Under the pieces are notes generated by a model. It was not told where the DNA came from, did no database searches, and saw only the letters and a program-made list of their open reading frames with translations. The position numbers and the translations under genes are program-made. 64,000 bases of DNA from Natrialbaceae archaeon AArc-T1-2 (lineage in GTDB: Archaea > Halobacteriota > Halobacteria > Halobacteriales > Natrialbaceae), in the NCBI RefSeq assembly GCF_030273315.1, contig NZ_CP127174.1, positions 372,001 to 436,000 of the forward strand, read 5' to 3'. Shown here piece by piece: positions 1 to 9,741 of the stretch (the first letter of the stretch is position 1; the number at the start of each line of letters is the position of its first letter).

Positions 1-373
1 GCGTGCCGCCTTGCTCGACGAAGTCGACGGTAGACTCGACGAGTCCGGACTCGATCTCTCTGGCGGCCAACAACAGCGACTCTGTATTGCCCGTGCGATC
101 GCGACCGACCCCGAAGTGATCCTGATGGACGAACCTGCCTCGGCGCTCGACCCCGTCGCGACCTCCCAGATCGAAGACCTGGTCGAGGAACTCGCCGAGG
201 AGTACACCGTCGTGATCGTCACCCACAACATGCAACAGGCTGCCCGGATCTCCGATAAGACCGCCGTCTTCCTCACCGGTGGCCACCTCGCGGAGTTCGA
301 CGACACGGCGAAGATCTTCGAGAACCCCGAGAGCCAGCGCGTCGAGGACTACATCACCGGGAAGTTCGGATAG
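1..373 (+). CDS. pstB: PstB, phosphate ABC importer ATPase (C-terminal part)
   Basis: This is the C-terminal ~123 residues of the cytoplasmic ATPase that drives the PstSCA phosphate importer. The frame enters at base 2, so the Walker A half lies before the window. Visible are the ABC signature LSGGQQQRL, a Walker B ending VILMDEP, the H-loop in VTHNMQQ, and the [11 protein letters not shown] ending typical of PstB. No phoU follows on this strand; the next gene is convergent and starts a different topic. The family call is secure. The truncation is only a window-edge effect. Confidence 0.95.
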   Translation, partial: RAALLDEVDGRLDESGLDLSGGQQQRLCIARAIATDPEVILMDEPASALDPVATSQIEDLVEELAEEYTVVIVTHNMQQAARISDKTAVFLTGGHLAEFDDTAKIFENPESQRVEDYITGKFG

Positions 374-509
374 TCGTTCCCTCGTTTTCAGATCCGTCGG
401 TACCGATAGCATCGTCGCGAACGCGACGAGCAGGCGGTAAATCGTCACGCCAGCACGGCCAGCGCTCGCCCGTACTGTTGACAGGACGAACGGGTGTGTC
501 GTCGGCGTC

Positions 510-1130
510 TCACTCGATGCCGCCGACGCCACGTTCCGAGTCGGGGAGATCGTATCGCTCGACCTCGAGACCGAGTTCCTCGAGGGCGGCCTCGAGGTGT
601 TCGTCCTCGGCGTACTCCGCACCGTCTTCCTCGCGGAGCCGCTGGGCGGTCGCGAGCACTTCCGCCCGGCGGTCGTCGGGGACGTCGTACTTGTCCGTCG
701 AGAGTTCGATCACGAGGCCGTCGTTGTCGCGGGTGTAGATCGAGTGAAAGATCCCCCGGTCGAAGACGTTGTAGCCACGGCCGTCCTCCTCGAGAGCGGC
801 CATCACTTCCTCGAAGCGGTCGGGCGCGATCCGGAACGCGAGGTGATGGACGCCGCCGACCGAGGTACGCTGTTGTCGCGGGTCGGCGTCGCGGTCGTCG
901 CTGACGAAGAAGGTGAGGAGTCGGCCGTCGCCGGTGTCGAAAAAGAGGTGCGTCTGTGAGGGGTCGTCGAGATTGGGCTGGCGAAGGACCAGCGGCATGC
1001 CGAGCAGATCCCGATAGAACGAGATCGTCTCCTCGGCGTTGCTTCCCCAGATAGAGACGTGGTCCGTACCGACGGTGTGGGCTGGACTGTCCGGACGGTC
1101 GGCCGTAACGGGTTCGCGGTCGCCACTCAT
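510..1130 (-). CDS. VOC-superfamily (glyoxalase-like) protein
   Basis: A 206-residue protein with the vicinal-oxygen-chelate fold. The beta-alpha-beta-beta-beta modules begin at DHVSIWGSN (~residue 23) and VHHLAFRIA (~98). A metal-site pattern is plausible: His in DHVSI, His in VHHLAF and Glu in LVIELST. This resembles ring-cleaving dioxygenase or glyoxalase relatives, but the substrate cannot be read from sequence. The last ~60 residues are an acidic helical tail beyond the usual fold. An AATATA box at about 1,155-1,160 sits 25-30 bases before the ATG, which supports this start and a leaderless mRNA. The gene is convergent with pstB. Confidence 0.85.
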   Translation of the reverse strand: MSGDREPVTADRPDSPAHTVGTDHVSIWGSNAEETISFYRDLLGMPLVLRQPNLDDPSQTHLFFDTGDGRLLTFFVSDDRDADPRQQRTSVGGVHHLAFRIAPDRFEEVMAALEEDGRGYNVFDRGIFHSIYTRDNDGLVIELSTDKYDVPDDRRAEVLATAQRLREEDGAEYAEDEHLEAALEELGLEVERYDLPDSERGVGGIE

Positions 1131-1272
1131 ACCCGGTCGAACGGCTGACGAACGAATATACCTTGTTCCGGACCGACCGGTATCGTCCGTCTCTTCCCGC
1201 GGCGTGACGTTCCGACCGTGTCGGGAGAAAGAGAGAAAGCTATTCCACCCTCGAGTGAACAGTCACGAGGTA

Positions 1273-1758
1273 ATGAACAAACGGGGGCACGTGCTGAACG
1301 CGGTACTGCTCGGCGTCGGTCTCGGTATCCTGCTCGAGCCGACGGCCGACGAACGAATGATCGCGACGATCGTGATGATCGCCGTCCCTGTAACACTCGG
1401 TGCAATGGTCCCCGACATCGACACCGAGTTCGGTCGGCATCGCAAAACGCTACACAATCTCCCCGTACTCGTCGGCTTCGTCGCCTTTCCGTACTTCTTC
1501 GGCAACCTCGAGTACGTCTGGATCGGCGTGTTGACCCACTACGTCCTCGACGTCGCAGGCAGCAGACGTGGGATCGCGCTCTTTTATCCGCTGTCGTCTT
1601 CGGAGTACGGGCTGCCGCTCGGCGTCCCCGTCAGCAGCAGCCGTGCCGGGATAGTGACGATCGCCATTACAACTCTCGAGCTCGCCCTCGCAGGGCTGCT
1701 CATCTACAGCGTCCCCCAGTGGGGCCTCGAGCTGGGACGCCAGGCGCTTGGAATCTAG
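1273..1758 (+). CDS. Membrane-bound metal-dependent hydrolase, YdjM-like
   Basis: A 161-residue integral membrane protein of the YdjM / DUF457-like hydrolase family. It carries the family's DIDTEFGRHRKTLHN core, in which Asp and His residues (PDID, GRHR, LHN) would bind metal, and a later His-Asp pair in THYVLDV. About four membrane segments are visible. The ATG at 1,273 is preferred over upstream codons because it begins the conserved part and an AT-rich box lies about 30 bases before it. A second member of this family is encoded at 24,997-25,626. The physiological substrate is unknown; a link to membrane lipid or DNA-damage responses is only a family-level guess. Confidence 0.8.
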   Translation: MNKRGHVLNAVLLGVGLGILLEPTADERMIATIVMIAVPVTLGAMVPDIDTEFGRHRKTLHNLPVLVGFVAFPYFFGNLEYVWIGVLTHYVLDVAGSRRGIALFYPLSSSEYGLPLGVPVSSSRAGIVTIAITTLELALAGLLIYSVPQWGLELGRQALGI

Positions 1759-1902
1759 GCACCGATGCGACTGTCCTGTCCGCAAACGACGGCGACAGGG
1801 CGGCAACGACGCTCGTTCGTCGATGATGAACCGGCCGACACTCGATATGTGAATAGCTACCAATGGACAAGAACTAAGCGACTTCCCGTCCTACGCGCAG
1901 TC

Positions 1903-2634
1903 ATGAAGGCCGTCGAGCGTCCGACGTTCGAGTCCGAGACGAGCAAACGCATCTACGAGTACGTCGAACGACACGGCACCGCCAATCGGCACGCGCTTCG
2001 AGACGCCCTGTCGCTGTCGGCCGAGACGTTCCAGGACCACCTCGAGCGGCTGACCTCGGAGGGGTATCTGGAATCAGAGGGCGGAACGCTGCGGATCGCA
2101 CTCGAGTTCGGCGCGATCGAGGAGTTCGAGACGGACGGAACGACGGTCATCATCCGCCCCGGCCGTCAGAGCGATTTCGAAGGACTCGTCGAGACGATCC
2201 GGGACGTGACGGCCGAAGAGACCTACGTCGTCGCCGAAACGGTCGCCGAACAGCTCCTCTACGAGGACGCCGTCACGCGACACAACGCCGTCGAGTCGCG
2301 GGTGTTCTTCGTCGCGACCGTCGACGGCGCAGTCGTCGGCTGGACCCACCTCGACCTGCCACATCTGGACCAGGTCAAAGAGACCGCCCGCCAGACCGTC
2401 GGCGTCCGCGAGACCTACCGCGGCAAGGGGATCGGCAGCGAACTCTTAGAGCGTGGCCTGGAGTGGGCCAGAGCCAACGGCTATCGGAAGGTCTACAACA
2501 GCATTCCGACGACCAACGATCGCGCACTCGAGTTTCTCACAGAGCACGGCTGGAACACCGAGGCGATCCGCCGGAACCACTACACGATCGACGGCGAGCA
2601 CGTCGACGAAGTGATGATGGCCTACGAGTTTTGA
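1903..2634 (+). CDS. Winged-helix / GNAT N-acetyltransferase fusion
   Basis: A 243-residue two-domain protein. Residues ~1-70 form a winged-helix domain (TSKRIYEYVERHGTANRHAL, then a recognition helix and EGYLES wing). Residues ~85-243 form a GNAT acetyl-CoA-dependent transferase, with the pyrophosphate-binding loop in RETYRGKGIGSELLERGL. The ATG at 1,903 is chosen because the conserved sequence begins there; the frame stays open further upstream but that extension looks non-coding. The fusion suggests either a DNA-associated acetyltransferase or a regulator that senses acetyl-CoA or its substrate. Neighbours give no functional hint. Confidence 0.85.
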   Translation: MKAVERPTFESETSKRIYEYVERHGTANRHALRDALSLSAETFQDHLERLTSEGYLESEGGTLRIALEFGAIEEFETDGTTVIIRPGRQSDFEGLVETIRDVTAEETYVVAETVAEQLLYEDAVTRHNAVESRVFFVATVDGAVVGWTHLDLPHLDQVKETARQTVGVRETYRGKGIGSELLERGLEWARANGYRKVYNSIPTTNDRALEFLTEHGWNTEAIRRNHYTIDGEHVDEVMMAYEF

Positions 2635-2797
2635 GTTTCAAGAGGTCGTAGGAACGTGTTACCTCGAGCGAAGAGGGCCCTAGATATCTACCGGACTGAC
2701 CGTTTGCGACCGTTTCGAGGGCGGTAGTCGGCACTATTGGACACGCGTCGTACTCGAAATTGCCGGCATTCGTTCCGTTCGTCGTGACTGTAGGGGT
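2635..2797. other. Intergenic spacer before the glycan locus
   Basis: About 160 bases between the acetyltransferase and the DUF1616 gene. I see no tRNA, repeat or convincing terminator. It marks the edge of the surface-glycan locus. Confidence 0.4.
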
Positions 2798-3892
2798 ATG
2801 CGACGAGTAACAATGAGTGACACTACGCGAGCAGTCAATACTACTGGATCGATGACAGACCGCTCGACACGACTGATACAGCCGTTCACGGCCGTCCGCC
2901 AGGGAAGCAAACGACTCGTCACGGAGATGCCGACGGATCTGGCTGGCGTGGCGGGATTCGTCTTCGTCGCAGTAACAGTGTTGGCAGTCGTCGACGTCGG
3001 TTCGACGCTGGTCCGGGCGGCGGTCGGATTCCCACTGCTGTGTTTCCTGCCGGGATACGCGACCGTCTCGGCGCTCTTTCCGCGTGCGTCCGACACACGA
3101 CTGGCGACGGAAACTGCTGTCCCGGCCGGAACCAGCGGCATCAGTGACCTCGAGCGGCTGGCGCTCGCGTTCGGCCTGAGCGTCGCCATCCTTCCCCTGC
3201 TGGCACTGGTCATCGCGGCCGGCTCGTGGGGCTACTCGACGGGTGTCGTGGTGACGGTCCTCGCCGGCTACGTCCTGGGGCTCGTCGCGATCGCCACCGT
3301 CAGACGGCGTCGCGTCCCGCGGGCCGAGCGCTATCGCATCCACCTCGGCCGACGCGTCGAGACGGCCCGCACGGCCATCTTCGACACGAACTCCGCCGTC
3401 CACACGGCGATCAACGTCGCGCTCGTCGTCAGTATGGTACTCGCGTTGACGACCGTCGGCTACGCCCTCGTCTCGCCCCAGTCGGGCGAACAGTACACCA
3501 GCCTTGAGTTGCTCACCGAGAACGACTCTGGCGAGTACGTCACCGGGGAGTATCCGTCGACCGTGGATGCCGGAGAATCGGTCCCCGTGACGATCGCCGT
3601 CGAGAACTGGGAAGGTGACGATACCGAATACACGGCCGTCGTTCAGGAGCAACGGCTGACCAACGGCGAGGTCAACGAGCGAACGGAGATCGACCGTCTC
3701 GAGTATGCCGTCTCCGACGGTGAGACTGCATACGGCGAGAGTGACGTGACGCCAGTCGCCGACGGCGGCACCGTCCGGATCACCGTTCTCCTCTACGTCG
3801 ACGACGTTCCCGAGACGCCGACCACCGACAACGCGTATCGATACACCTACTTCTGGATCGAAGTCACCGATGGCGGTTTTGAGAATCCATAG
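2798..3892 (+). CDS. DUF1616-type membrane protein
   Basis: A 364-residue protein with paired N-terminal membrane segments (AGVAGFVFVAVTVLAVV and the FPLLCFLPGYATVSALF signature of DUF1616). Two more segments follow near residues 125-165 and one near 205. The C-terminal half (~residues 225-360) is an extracytoplasmic beta-rich domain. DUF1616 proteins are common beside archaeal glycan and S-layer genes; their biochemical role is not established. ATG at 2,813 (MSDTTR) is an equally possible start. The gene opens the surface-glycan locus and is followed on the same strand by the large membrane protein and the flippase. Confidence 0.75.
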   Translation: MRRVTMSDTTRAVNTTGSMTDRSTRLIQPFTAVRQGSKRLVTEMPTDLAGVAGFVFVAVTVLAVVDVGSTLVRAAVGFPLLCFLPGYATVSALFPRASDTRLATETAVPAGTSGISDLERLALAFGLSVAILPLLALVIAAGSWGYSTGVVVTVLAGYVLGLVAIATVRRRRVPRAERYRIHLGRRVETARTAIFDTNSAVHTAINVALVVSMVLALTTVGYALVSPQSGEQYTSLELLTENDSGEYVTGEYPSTVDAGESVPVTIAVENWEGDDTEYTAVVQEQRLTNGEVNERTEIDRLEYAVSDGETAYGESDVTPVADGGTVRITVLLYVDDVPETPTTDNAYRYTYFWIEVTDGGFENP

Positions 3893-3943
3893 ATGTGTGA
3901 ACCAACAGACGGTGAACACTTCCTGTCCGAGGGTATCTTGCGT

Positions 3944-3951
3944 ATAACAAG
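3944..3951 (+). promoter_or_regulatory. TATA-box variant ATAACAAG
   Basis: It lies 31-38 bases before the ATG at 3,982. It matches the ATAACAAA-like box seen before many genes of this locus. Confidence 0.5.
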
Positions 3952-3981
3952 GTCACGAACGACAGAACTTCCTGTGAATAT

Positions 3982-5802
3982 ATGAGGTCAGAACCAACGA
4001 CATGTAGACAACAGCACCGTGATTCACTCCTGGTTTCGCTCGGGTTCTTTGCGGTTGTCGGCGCGACGTTCACTGCCGTTACCTCGCCAGCGACGGGATA
4101 CGAGGTGTCGCTGTATACCGCGACACCAACTGGAACGTGGATCGGGCTAGGAATTGGATTTCTCGTCTCGCTGTTCGTCGCGACTTCGTCGGTACTAGAT
4201 GAGGGTAGGTTGCTTCGGATTGATGCCCTCGTACTCGGGGGGTTGTCGACCCTCGTCTTCGCAGGCCTCCCCATCATTCGTGGCTATCGGTTCAATGGGC
4301 AGACCGACTCGTTAACCCACTTCGGTTGGGCGAGCGCGATCCGCGACGGATCGCTGTCTCCGTTCGAGTTACTTTACCCCGGAATACACACCGTCTCGGT
4401 ACTGATCGAGTCTGTGATTGGAGCACCGCTAACCCAGTCGATGATGTTTGTTGTTCTTCTCTCAGTAGTGGTGTTCATTGTCTTTGTCCCGCTGGCTGTC
4501 CAGACAGTCGTTCCGACACCCACGGCGACCGTCGTTGGGACATTTTCGGCGTTCTTGTTATTGCCGATCACGACCCTCTCGACGCACATGCATCCACACG
4601 CGATGACACAGACAGTCCTGTTTTCCGCGCTGGTAGTTTACGTACTGCTGAAGTACGTCTTCGCCGGCCGTGAGAGCGGCTCGTTCTCTGCGGTCGGGGT
4701 TGTCCTTGCGATTCTCTCGATCTCGACGGTCGTCTTCCACCCACAGTACGTCGCACATATGATCGTCGTCTTTCTCGGTATCTGTTCCGTCCAGCTCGTC
4801 GCACACCGAACAACGGACGGCGCGATCACGGACCACCGCCTGCTGTACGGACAGACGCTGTTTCTGATCGCGGTCTTTTTTGCCTGGGCGTCGAAGCACG
4901 GTTTTTTCGCCGAGTTCGCCGAACGAGCCGTCGTCTCGACGGTGATGTACGTCTTCGGTGACGGCGGCACCGCTGGCGAATCGATCGCTGACCAGGGCGC
5001 GTCGCTGGCGGCAGTCGGCGGCGGAATCGGGGAGATATTCTTCAAACTGTTCACTCCACAACTGATCTTCGCACTTGCCACCAGCGGACTCGTTCTCGCT
5101 ACCCTGGCCCGGCGATCCGGCTGGAACTGCCGTGACGTTTCCGCCGTGACCGCATATTTCACGCTCGGACTGATCGGTCTGGCAGCCCTGTTCGTGCTGT
5201 ATTTCTTCAGCGACACGTCGGAGATGTACTTTCGCGTCTTCGGACTCGCGATGGTTCTCCTGACGGTTCTCGGTGCGCTCGCCATAGATCGGGTAGTGAC
5301 GTGGCGGACCCGTCGGGAGGGGACGGGATCGTCCGTTCGGTCGCTGCTTGCCGTCGGGTTCGGTATCCTGCTCGTCGTCTCGTTGCTCGCCGTCTTCCCT
5401 TCGCCGTACATCTACAGCCAGTCACAGCACGTGACCGACAGTCAACTGACCGGATACGAGTCGGCCTTCGCAAACAGCGACGACGACGTCGAATTCCTGG
5501 GGATCCGGGATGGTCCGAACCGCTACGACGACGCGATCCACGGCAACCCCGAGCGAAGCCACGCCCACGGAAGCATCTCCGAGGATGCGTTTGACGAACC
5601 GCTCTCGAGCCAGTACGATACCGACCACTATCTCGTGATTACACGGACGGATCGCGACCGTGAGACGATCGCATACAGGGGACTTCGGTACACGTCGGCA
5701 GGGTTCGACTCGATCGACGGTCAGCCTGGCGTCAACCGGGTCCAGTCGAACGGGGAGTTCGAACTCTATCACGTTGTTCCGGACGAACCAGCATCGTCAT
5801 GA
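3982..5802 (+). CDS. Large polytopic membrane protein of the glycan locus
   Basis: A 606-residue protein with roughly 12-13 hydrophobic segments over residues 15-480 and a soluble C-terminal domain of about 120 residues. The first long loop contains TDSLTHFGWASAIRDG, an acidic/His motif that resembles the acidic loop motifs of GT-C glycosyltransferases using lipid-linked sugars. I do not recognise a named family with certainty. It overlaps the flippase start by four bases (ATGA), so the two are translationally coupled. This context favours a role in polymerising, transferring or handling a lipid-linked glycan at the membrane. The start is supported by the ATAACAAG box. Confidence 0.65.
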   Translation: MRSEPTTCRQQHRDSLLVSLGFFAVVGATFTAVTSPATGYEVSLYTATPTGTWIGLGIGFLVSLFVATSSVLDEGRLLRIDALVLGGLSTLVFAGLPIIRGYRFNGQTDSLTHFGWASAIRDGSLSPFELLYPGIHTVSVLIESVIGAPLTQSMMFVVLLSVVVFIVFVPLAVQTVVPTPTATVVGTFSAFLLLPITTLSTHMHPHAMTQTVLFSALVVYVLLKYVFAGRESGSFSAVGVVLAILSISTVVFHPQYVAHMIVVFLGICSVQLVAHRTTDGAITDHRLLYGQTLFLIAVFFAWASKHGFFAEFAERAVVSTVMYVFGDGGTAGESIADQGASLAAVGGGIGEIFFKLFTPQLIFALATSGLVLATLARRSGWNCRDVSAVTAYFTLGLIGLAALFVLYFFSDTSEMYFRVFGLAMVLLTVLGALAIDRVVTWRTRREGTGSSVRSLLAVGFGILLVVSLLAVFPSPYIYSQSQHVTDSQLTGYESAFANSDDDVEFLGIRDGPNRYDDAIHGNPERSHAHGSISEDAFDEPLSSQYDTDHYLVITRTDRDRETIAYRGLRYTSAGFDSIDGQPGVNRVQSNGEFELYHVVPDEPASS

Positions 5803-7268
5803 GCCTGCCGGAGCAACTCGGGTCGCGGTTCAGAGCCGAGTTCGTCGGCCTGGTCGTCGCCACCGTTGCCGGCGGGCTCCTCGTGTTTCTCCTGGCCCGA
5901 CTGCTCGAGCCCGACGCCTATGGAACCCTGTTTCTCGCGATATCGATTCTCACCGTCGTAGGGATATTCAGCAAACTCGGCATCGCGAAATCGGCAGCCA
6001 GGTACGTCGCAATGTACCGGGAAGACGATCCCGGACAGGTTCCACACATCCTCGAACGATCCGCGTTGGTGACGGTTCTCACACTCGGGATCGTCTCGCT
6101 TGTACTCGCAGTTGGCCACGAACACATCTCGGAACTCGTCGGCGAAGCCGGTATCGCGACGTTGCTCCTGTGGGGAGCGCTGTTCGTCGCGTTCGAGGCG
6201 ACGACGACGTTCACCCGGTCGATCGCCCAGGGGTTCGAGGACATCGAGCTCGCGGCGACGGTGAAAGCGATCGACATGGGCGGTCGGCTGCTGTTCGCCG
6301 TCGGGTTCGTCGCGCTGGGCTATGGAGCGCTGGGAGCACTCGGTGGGTACATCGCCGGCTCGCTCGTCGCGTCCGCCATCGGCATCGGCGTCCTCTACCG
6401 GCGTCACTACCGACCGTCGCCACGGGCCGCGCGGATGGAGTCCGGACTGACACGTCGCATTCTCGAGTACAACGTCCCGCTCACCGTCACTGGAGTGGCG
6501 GGCAAAGTCGACAAAGACGTCGATACGATTCTCGTCGGGTTCTTCCTGAACCCGGCCGCGGTCGGCTTTTACGTCCTCAGCAAACAGATCGTCGAGTTCG
6601 TCCAGATGCCCGCCTCGGCACTCGGGTTCTCGATCTCGCCGACGTACGGTAAACAGAAGGCTGCCTCCGAACTCGACACCGCCGCGTCCCTCTACGAGGC
6701 GTCGCTGAAGTACTCGCTCCTGTTGTACGTCCCGGCAGCGGTGGGGATCTTCGTCGTCGCCGAGCCGGCCGTGACGGGAATCTTCGGCGCGGAGTTCGCC
6801 GGTGCGGTGGCGGTGTTGCAGGTCCTGTCGGTGTATGCCGTCCTCCAGGCACTCACGAAGATTACCGACCACCCACTGAACTACCTCGGCAGGGCACGCG
6901 AGCGTGCGATCGCCAAGGGGATCGCATCGACCGCCAACGTCGGGCTGAACGTGCTGTTGATACCGACGGTCGGCGTCGTCGGTGCCGCGATCGCGACGGT
7001 CCTCACACACTCGTTTTACGTGGCCGTGAAACTCTACATCGTCGCCACCGAACTCCCGCTGGATACCGGCCGCATCGGCTCCGATCTCGGCACCGTCTGT
7101 GTGGTCACCGGCGGGATGTCCGTCGTCCTGTGGCTTGCGTTTCCGTACGTCACGGGGTTGCTCTCGCTGGCTGCCGTCGTCGGACTCGCGGTCGCCACGT
7201 GGGGATCACTCGCGATCGCCGTCGGAGCCGTCGACCTCGAGATGGTGAGACGGACCGTTCGCTCGTGA
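5799..7268 (+). CDS. Polysaccharide flippase (Wzx/RfbX, MOP superfamily)
   Basis: A 489-residue membrane protein with about 14 transmembrane helices. It has the N-terminal pattern of the oligosaccharide flippase family (LLARLLEPDAYGTLFLAIS). Such proteins move lipid-linked oligosaccharides from the cytoplasmic to the outer leaflet; haloarchaeal AglR is a functional relative. The ATG overlaps the stop of the preceding membrane protein. This is the main evidence that the 2.8-25.6 kb region builds an exported glycan. Confidence 0.9.
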   Translation: MSLPEQLGSRFRAEFVGLVVATVAGGLLVFLLARLLEPDAYGTLFLAISILTVVGIFSKLGIAKSAARYVAMYREDDPGQVPHILERSALVTVLTLGIVSLVLAVGHEHISELVGEAGIATLLLWGALFVAFEATTTFTRSIAQGFEDIELAATVKAIDMGGRLLFAVGFVALGYGALGALGGYIAGSLVASAIGIGVLYRRHYRPSPRAARMESGLTRRILEYNVPLTVTGVAGKVDKDVDTILVGFFLNPAAVGFYVLSKQIVEFVQMPASALGFSISPTYGKQKAASELDTAASLYEASLKYSLLLYVPAAVGIFVVAEPAVTGIFGAEFAGAVAVLQVLSVYAVLQALTKITDHPLNYLGRARERAIAKGIASTANVGLNVLLIPTVGVVGAAIATVLTHSFYVAVKLYIVATELPLDTGRIGSDLGTVCVVTGGMSVVLWLAFPYVTGLLSLAAVVGLAVATWGSLAIAVGAVDLEMVRRTVRS

Positions 7269-7303
7269 CCTCCCCTCTCGGCTCAAACCGCCGGGCGGCG
7301 TCG

Positions 7304-8308
7304 CTACACGCCTTTCCTGACGAGCAGGTTGTACCCTCCGGACAGCGACCGCAACGACTCGAACGACTCGTACTGGCGAGGAGCGACCAGCGGCTTCGAC
7401 GTGATCTCTTCGAAGACGACGGCGACGATCTCGAACCCGTGCCGGTCGAAGGTCCGGAGCACCCGCTCGGTGTCGGCTGTCGTGAGGATGTTCGGATGCA
7501 TCTCGACGAGCACGAGCAACGGCCCAGGAGCGCCGAGCACCGATTCCATCGCGGGGACGAGTTCGGCCTCGTACCCCTCGAGGTCCATCCGAACCGCGTG
7601 GATCGACCCAGCCGGGATCTCGCGGGATGTCAGGTACTCCTCGACCGACCAGACGTCGACGCGCTCGGAGTCGTCGGCGTCACGACGGTCGCCGTCCGTC
7701 GACGCCGACTCGATCCGGTTCAGGTTCGTATGCGTCGAGAGCCGTAACTCGGCCGTGCCGCTCTCGGGACCGACCGCCGCCGGCTCGATCGTGATCCGGT
7801 CCTCGTAGCCGTTCAGCCGGACGTTTTGCTCGAGATACCGGACGTTTCGGTCGTCGGGTTCGAACGCGAGCACCCGACCGTCGGGTCCGACCGCCCTGGC
7901 TTCGGCGAGGGCGTAGTAGCCGATGTTCGCCCCGATCTCGAGGACGGTGACGGGCGCTGCCGTCATCGCGTCGATGCGTCGCAGGGCACGCTCGAAGAGT
8001 TCGATAGTTCGTTGCTCTCTCGTCCCGTATACCAGCAGATCCCGGGAGAGGCCGCCGTCCTCGAGGTTTAGTACCATCTCGTGGCCGTTGATCTCGCGGG
8101 AGACCGTCCCACCAGTTCGTCCCGCGAGATATCGGATGTAGACGTCGTACGGGCTCCGGCCGGTCGCTCCGGCGGCGATGAAGCTTCCGATAGCGCCCGG
8201 ACGACGGGTTCGAACCAGCCGGAACAGTTCGTTTGCACCCTGTTTGGCGTGCCTGAGGACCTGTCCCGGCCTCGAGACCAGGGCGGACGCTTTACGAAGG
8301 AGTTCCAT
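7304..8308 (-). CDS. FkbM-family SAM-dependent methyltransferase
   Basis: A 334-residue protein. The catalytic Rossmann domain starts near residue 118 with the SAM-binding motif VLEIGANIGYYAL, followed by VLAFEPDDRNVRYLEQN, both typical of FkbM enzymes. FkbM methyltransferases methylate sugar hydroxyls or small molecules, and many sit in glycan loci. The ~115-residue N-terminal part contains a segment (MVLNLEDGGLSRDLL) common to archaeal members. Convergent with the flippase and separated from it by 35 bases. A TTAGTTAT element (ATAACTAA on the coding strand) lies 37-44 bases upstream. Confidence 0.9.
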   Translation of the reverse strand: MELLRKASALVSRPGQVLRHAKQGANELFRLVRTRRPGAIGSFIAAGATGRSPYDVYIRYLAGRTGGTVSREINGHEMVLNLEDGGLSRDLLVYGTREQRTIELFERALRRIDAMTAAPVTVLEIGANIGYYALAEARAVGPDGRVLAFEPDDRNVRYLEQNVRLNGYEDRITIEPAAVGPESGTAELRLSTHTNLNRIESASTDGDRRDADDSERVDVWSVEEYLTSREIPAGSIHAVRMDLEGYEAELVPAMESVLGAPGPLLVLVEMHPNILTTADTERVLRTFDRHGFEIVAVVFEEITSKPLVAPRQYESFESLRSLSGGYNLLVRKGV

Positions 8309-8344
8309 CTGTCGATGTCGCTTCGCGGTTCGGAACGTTCTCGG

Positions 8345-8352
8345 TTAGTTAT
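8345..8352 (-). promoter_or_regulatory. ATAACTAA box before the FkbM gene
   Basis: Read on the minus strand as ATAACTAA, 37-44 bases before the start codon at 8,308. A member of the recurrent promoter motif of this locus, with slightly longer spacing than the others. Confidence 0.35.
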
Positions 8353-8457
8353 ACTGTGGTTTCTGCGCCGTGTCACGTCGCCGGGCTCTGCCAGAAGTAT
8401 AAGACGAGGAGAAATAGGTCACTACCTAACTGGTCGCATCCGATACTGGTTCACTCG

Positions 8458-9741
8458 ATGAGACGACGAAATGCACTCTATTACACAGCTATCGGGATCG
8501 GAACGGCGCTTTCGGGGTGTCTCTCTCGTGACGGGGACGGCTCCGCAAGCGAGAGCGAGCCCAGAGAGCGTGCAAGTGCCGTTGATTCCTCCCCCGAACC
8601 CGAATCGGAGTGGCGGTCGTGGCCCGCTGGAACGGCAATAGAGACCGTCGAGGATGTACGGACCGAGGATATCGACGAAAACTGGGGTGTTACCGGGACT
8701 GCAGCAACAGGTTCGCAGTCTATCTACTACGCCGGTTCGACGAACGGATCCGTCGCATTCGACTACGCCGACGACCCGCTCGACCTGACAGAATCGGGGA
8801 TGGCACTCATCGTCAAGGCGAAGGACTACAGCACGGGCGCCTCGCCGTTCGTCGAACTCGAGGACGGGGACGGTAACCGATGGCGGTTCAGACAACGGGT
8901 GTCCGCGGCTGCCGACGGGTGGATCCGGATCGACCTCGCGATCGATGACCCGGCGGTCGACGGCGTGGAGCCGGACCTGAGCGCGATCGAGACGATCAGG
9001 CTCCGGCCGTCGCCATCCAGCAACGAGTCGGGACGTCCGCGGTTGTATTTCGATTCGCTCTGGCGGACGCCGTCGTTCGACACCGCAAAAGTCGTTCTCC
9101 AGTTCGACGACGGACACGAAACACAGTATACCGAAGCGTTTCCCATCCTGTCGTCGTATGGCTGGTCCGCAACGACGTACGTGACCACGGACTGGATCGG
9201 AAACGATGACAGGTGTGACCTCGACCAGCTCGAGGAGCTACAGGACGACGGCTGGATCGTCGGTAACCACACGGTAACACATCCGAATCTCCGAGGGCTG
9301 TCGGTCGAGGAGGTCGAAGCCGAAGTCGAGGGTGCCAGAGAGTGGCTCATCGAACACGGCTTCCAGGAGGGAGCGAACCACTTTGCCTATCCGGAGAACG
9401 GGTACTCTCGCGACGCGATCGACGTCGTCAGGGAACACCATCAGACGGGTCGAGTGTCATCGCTCAGCTACCCGGTCGTGTTCCCGACCAACCCACAACT
9501 CGTCAGTGGCGATGGCGATCCGGAATCATCGCGGGTCGAACGCATCGTCGACCGCACGATCGAGCACGGCGGCATCTACGCGCCGTACTGGCACCGTCTC
9601 ACCGGGGAGACGGTCGACGACTTCAGGAACAGCATGGAGTACATCCGTGCACGCGAACGCGACGGCGACCTCGAGGTAATCCGCATGGACGAACTGCATC
9701 GACAACTTGGCGGTGACGGATCGACGGCGACTCGCGGCTGA
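8458..9741 (+). CDS. Tat-lipoprotein polysaccharide deacetylase (NodB fold, CE4)
   Basis: A 427-residue exported enzyme. It begins MRRRNALYYTAIGIG and has a lipobox LSGC at residues ~18-21, so it is predicted to be a twin-arginine-exported lipoprotein facing the outside. Residues ~45-205 form a beta-sandwich, carbohydrate-binding-like domain. Residues ~210-420 are the NodB domain: FDDGH (catalytic Asp and metal Asp, ~215) and HTVTHPNL (metal His pair, ~270). It would remove N- or O-acetyl groups from a surface polysaccharide. The ATG at 8,458 is chosen because it creates the signal peptide. Divergent from the FkbM gene. Confidence 0.9.
   Translation: MRRRNALYYTAIGIGTALSGCLSRDGDGSASESEPRERASAVDSSPEPESEWRSWPAGTAIETVEDVRTEDIDENWGVTGTAATGSQSIYYAGSTNGSVAFDYADDPLDLTESGMALIVKAKDYSTGASPFVELEDGDGNRWRFRQRVSAAADGWIRIDLAIDDPAVDGVEPDLSAIETIRLRPSPSSNESGRPRLYFDSLWRTPSFDTAKVVLQFDDGHETQYTEAFPILSSYGWSATTYVTTDWIGNDDRCDLDQLEELQDDGWIVGNHTVTHPNLRGLSVEEVEAEVEGAREWLIEHGFQEGANHFAYPENGYSRDAIDVVREHHQTGRVSSLSYPVVFPTNPQLVSGDGDPESSRVERIVDRTIEHGGIYAPYWHRLTGETVDDFRNSMEYIRARERDGDLEVIRMDELHRQLGGDGSTATRG

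Noticed and set aside
2537-3919. Long minus-strand frame across the DUF1616 gene
   Set aside because: Low-complexity Arg/Asp-rich translation. The plus-strand frame has membrane helices and a family signature.
5769-7010. Minus-strand frame of 413 codons opposite the flippase
   Set aside because: Antisense shadow. The flippase frame has a clear family pattern and is coupled to its neighbour.
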